Source: Ruminococcus sp. NK3A76
Lineage (GTDB): Bacteria; Bacillota; Clostridia; Oscillospirales; Ruminococcaceae
Assembly (NCBI RefSeq): GCF_000686125.1
Contig: NZ_JMMA01000002.1
Span: 744,001 to 808,000, forward strand
Direction: 5' to 3'
DNA length: 64,000 bases
Below the pieces are notes generated by a model that searched no databases, was not told the DNA's origin, and worked only from the letters and a program-made list of their open reading frames with translations. Below are positions 61,840 to 64,000 of the stretch, piece by piece. The position numbers and the translations under genes are program-made. Every line of letters begins with the position of its first letter. Position 1 is the stretch's first letter.

Positions 61840-64000
61840 ATGAGACAGTATGAGCAGCTTAACCGCCTCGGTCAGGAAGAAATAGCAAGGATAGAGGGGA
61901 TATTCAACGACCAGAGGGCTTTCAGAAGAATGCCTGAGAATGAAAGAATATCCCTTATGAAGGACTATATGTATCTTAGCGCCAAGAACCACCCCGGCCA
62001 CACCGACGATAATGACAGGAGAATATTCTCCGAGATAAGGTCAAACGCCGGGATAGAGAAGACCTTCGGCAAGCTGTTGAAGGCTTCGCCGAGCGGCAAG
62101 GGCATCATAGACGAGCTTAAGACTGACCTTCTGGTGGAATATGCAGCAGGCCGAAATCTTCTCGGCAAGAAGGACGTTGCCGACAGGCTCGCTAACTACG
62201 AGCGCTTTCTTGACAGGGGGCAGCGTGGCCTTGATGAGCTGTATGCCCAAAGGCAAGAGCAGGAGAAGAATAGGCTTGCCCGTGAGCAGAGGCAGAGAGA
62301 GGTAGATAACTACCGTGGCCCTGTTGTCGATCAGGACGAGCTTGCATCTTTCGATGACATATTGGCGCATGAAAGCGTTAAGGTCGCTGAGGACACCGAG
62401 CAGGCAAGAGAACAGGAGCAGCAACGCCTTCAGCAGGAGGAGCAGGCAAGGCAACTGGAAGAACAGCGTCGCCAGCAGGAGCAGCAGGCAAGGCAACTGG
62501 AAGAACAGCGTCGCCAGCAGGAGCAGCAGCGCCTGAGAGAAGAAAACGAAAGGCGCATTACCCGGACAAACAGGCGCATAGCTTACGACGAGCAGCATAG
62601 AAAGAGCTTACAGGCTCAGATAGATAACATAACCAGGGTGACAGAGCTCGAAGCGCAGTTTAACGACCAGCAGAGCTTTGAAAAGCTCAGCAACAAGCAG
62701 AAAAGGACGCTTTTCGGCGACTATCTGCGTGCTGTGGCAATGTCTGACCCCGAGTACAGGGCTGACATGGAGAAGACGCTCAACGATGCGATATCGCTTG
62801 TAATATTTGACGAGCTGCTCGGCCAGGTGGCAGACAAGGTAAAGGTCGGAAGCGACTGCTTAAAGGAGCTCGGCAGCGATTATATCAGAAAGCAGGCTTT
62901 CAGAGACACGCTGGTGCCTTTTGATGCAGGTGCCACCACCTACGAGGAGGACGCTGAGTATACAGCTCACCTTGACAGCTACGCCGGCGTCACAGCCGAG
63001 AGAGAGACACTTGCAAAGCTCAACTCGCTCACAAATTCGGGCAGGTATGACGAGGCAGCAGAGATACTGACGGATATATTCTCTACAGCAGACGTAACTG
63101 ATACCAAGAACACGCAGATGCAGGCCGCACAGCAGTTCCTTGACGGGCTGTTTGCAATGGGCGGAAGTATGTCTGCGATCGAAAACAGCCAGGCAGTGCT
63201 CGGCATAGCTTCGGCAGTCGCCAAAAAGCAGGCAGACATTCAGATAGCCGCAGGCAAGAAGATAGACGAAATACAGCACAGCATATACCTTCACGAGGTA
63301 GACGGCACAGAGCTTATAGCTGATGACAAGAGGCTCAGCCGGATGGTGGCGCATGACCTTATGCTAAAGCAGGAGCCTGAGGGCATCAGGGCAGCAGGAG
63401 CGGCAGCTCTCATGGGGGCAATAAACGCAAAATGCGACAGCAGGACTATCGACGGAAAGAGCGCTCTGTCTGTCATCAGCGAGGCACGCAAAAAGGCCGT
63501 TTCGCAGGAGCTTGATGAAAAATACAGCGACATAAACTCTGCAAAGCGCAAGCAGTATATCATGGAGACAGGCAACTGCACGATGTTTGAGAACGAGACG
63601 GGCTTCCGCATCAGAAGGGACAAGCTAAAGGAGGGCGAGTCACGCTTTTCAAAGCTGCCTGAGGACATCACAAGGATAAACGGCAAGGGCACGCTCACCG
63701 AGCTTGACGAGCACGAGAGAGACCTTACAAGTAAGCTGAACGAGGAGAACAAGTTCATAGAAGCTGTTCGCCTGACAGCTCAGAAGGCAGCGCTGCTGTT
63801 AAAAGACCTCGAAGCCACAGCCAAGAGCAGGGGGAACTCAGAGTCCTACACAAAGCTGCACGATGCGCTTGAAAACTACAGCAAGCTCGGCAACGGCTTC
63901 AAGTTCAAGAACCCGAGCGGCACTATAAAGATAACCGACAAGATAGACGAGCGCACAGCCAACAAGGCAATAGAAGACCTCAGTGCGGCGGCTTCCCTTT
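61840..64000 (+). CDS. Long helical charged protein, candidate T4SS-linked family (partial)
   Basis: At least 720 codons, running off the window. ATG at 61840 with GGAGG about 11 bases upstream. No signal peptide or membrane segment. Two related helical units are visible: residues about 14-75 (EGIFNDQRAFRRMPENERISLMKDYMYLSA, shown here as one helical stretch interrupted by short turns) and about 266-305 (EAQFNDQQSFEKLSNKQKRTLFGDYLRAVA), the first being separated from the second by a Gln/Glu/Arg-rich coiled coil (about 145-250) with two identical 42-bp repeats. It resembles the helical proteins at 30-39 kb in composition and in carrying the recurring element upstream, and lies just past the T4SS terminator. 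Confidence 0.75.
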   Translation, partial: MRQYEQLNRLGQEEIARIEGIFNDQRAFRRMPENERISLMKDYMYLSAKNHPGHTDDNDRRIFSEIRSNAGIEKTFGKLLKASPSGKGIIDELKTDLLVEYAAGRNLLGKKDVADRLANYERFLDRGQRGLDELYAQRQEQEKNRLAREQRQREVDNYRGPVVDQDELASFDDILAHESVKVAEDTEQAREQEQQRLQQEEQARQLEEQRRQQEQQARQLEEQRRQQEQQRLREENERRITRTNRRIAYDEQHRKSLQAQIDNITRVTELEAQFNDQQSFEKLSNKQKRTLFGDYLRAVAMSDPEYRADMEKTLNDAISLVIFDELLGQVADKVKVGSDCLKELGSDYIRKQAFRDTLVPFDAGATTYEEDAEYTAHLDSYAGVTAERETLAKLNSLTNSGRYDEAAEILTDIFSTADVTDTKNTQMQAAQQFLDGLFAMGGSMSAIENSQAVLGIASAVAKKQADIQIAAGKKIDEIQHSIYLHEVDGTELIADDKRLSRMVAHDLMLKQEPEGIRAAGAAALMGAINAKCDSRTIDGKSALSVISEARKKAVSQELDEKYSDINSAKRKQYIMETGNCTMFENETGFRIRRDKLKEGESRFSKLPEDITRINGKGTLTELDEHERDLTSKLNEENKFIEAVRLTAQKAALLLKDLEATAKSRGNSESYTKLHDALENYSKLGNGFKFKNPSGTIKITDKIDERTANKAIEDLSAAASL
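62443..62526 (+). repeat. Two perfect tandem 42-bp repeats
   Basis: 62443-62484 and 62485-62526 are identical and encode a 14-residue heptad-like unit (QARQLEEQRRQQEQ) in the coiled coil. The register matches two heptads, so gain or loss of a unit would keep the coil. Confidence 0.95.

Overview
The window looks like chromosomal DNA of a Gram-positive anaerobe of the Ruminococcus/Oscillospiraceae type. This is inferred from protein style: Fn3-tailed secreted proteins, DUF2975/XRE and DUF4367/ECF pairs, a DUF3789-like peptide, strong AGGAGG ribosome sites, and mixed GC with AT-rich islands. No rRNA and no complete tRNA gene was seen.

Layout. 1-6 kb is an AT-rich island. It starts with the N-terminus of a tyrosine recombinase, followed by a 2.7-kb two-gene cassette flanked by a perfect 33-bp inverted repeat (302-334 and 3007-3039); the cassette looks invertible. 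A DUF4143 ATPase and an unknown coiled-coil membrane protein follow. 6.1-14.1 kb is one minus-strand cluster: an ECF sigma factor, its DUF4367 partner, two small secreted proteins, a propeller/solute-binding fusion, an ABC ATPase and its permease. 14.5-21.75 kb is a mobilizable element: MobC, relaxase, a probable oriT, a CHC2 primase-like protein, small genes, an HU-like protein and a large serine recombinase. It ends against the 3' fragment of a tRNA-Asn gene. 21.9-30.4 kb holds a frameshifted Fn3 secreted gene, a DUF4153/4173-type membrane protein, a DUF2975/XRE pair, a TrkH-histidine kinase chimera left by deletions, a SulP transporter and an Fn3 surface protein.

30.5-39.2 kb carries several long, helical, charged, apparently cytosolic proteins that resemble no family I can name. 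With them are an HD-GYP protein, a LytS-like kinase and a response regulator. 41.5-61.8 kb is a long plus-strand operon. An ECF sigma factor is followed by a VirB2-like pilin, a secreted beta-helix-like protein, a VirD4/TraG coupling ATPase, an Ig-like membrane protein, a VirB6/TrbL-like protein with an Asn/Gln/Pro-rich tail, a PrgI-VirB4 fusion, a STAS anti-sigma antagonist, a 1847-aa secreted protein and two accessory proteins. It closes at a terminator. Another long helical protein (61840 onward, running off the window) follows directly.

The most striking pattern is a short element, TGCACCC-N15-GGGTATTAC. Eight copies are visible. Seven lie just upstream of genes: the helical-protein genes, the ECF sigma gene that opens the T4SS operon, and one Fn3 surface protein. 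One lies inside the virB4 coding sequence. This links the helical proteins to the secretion operon. The working idea is a relaxase-less, protein-exporting type IV secretion system with a co-regulated set of substrates.

A family of short hairpin/MITE repeats with ends TTAAGGCAACACCGCA is scattered from 25.7 to 38.6 kb. One copy truncates a helical-protein gene.
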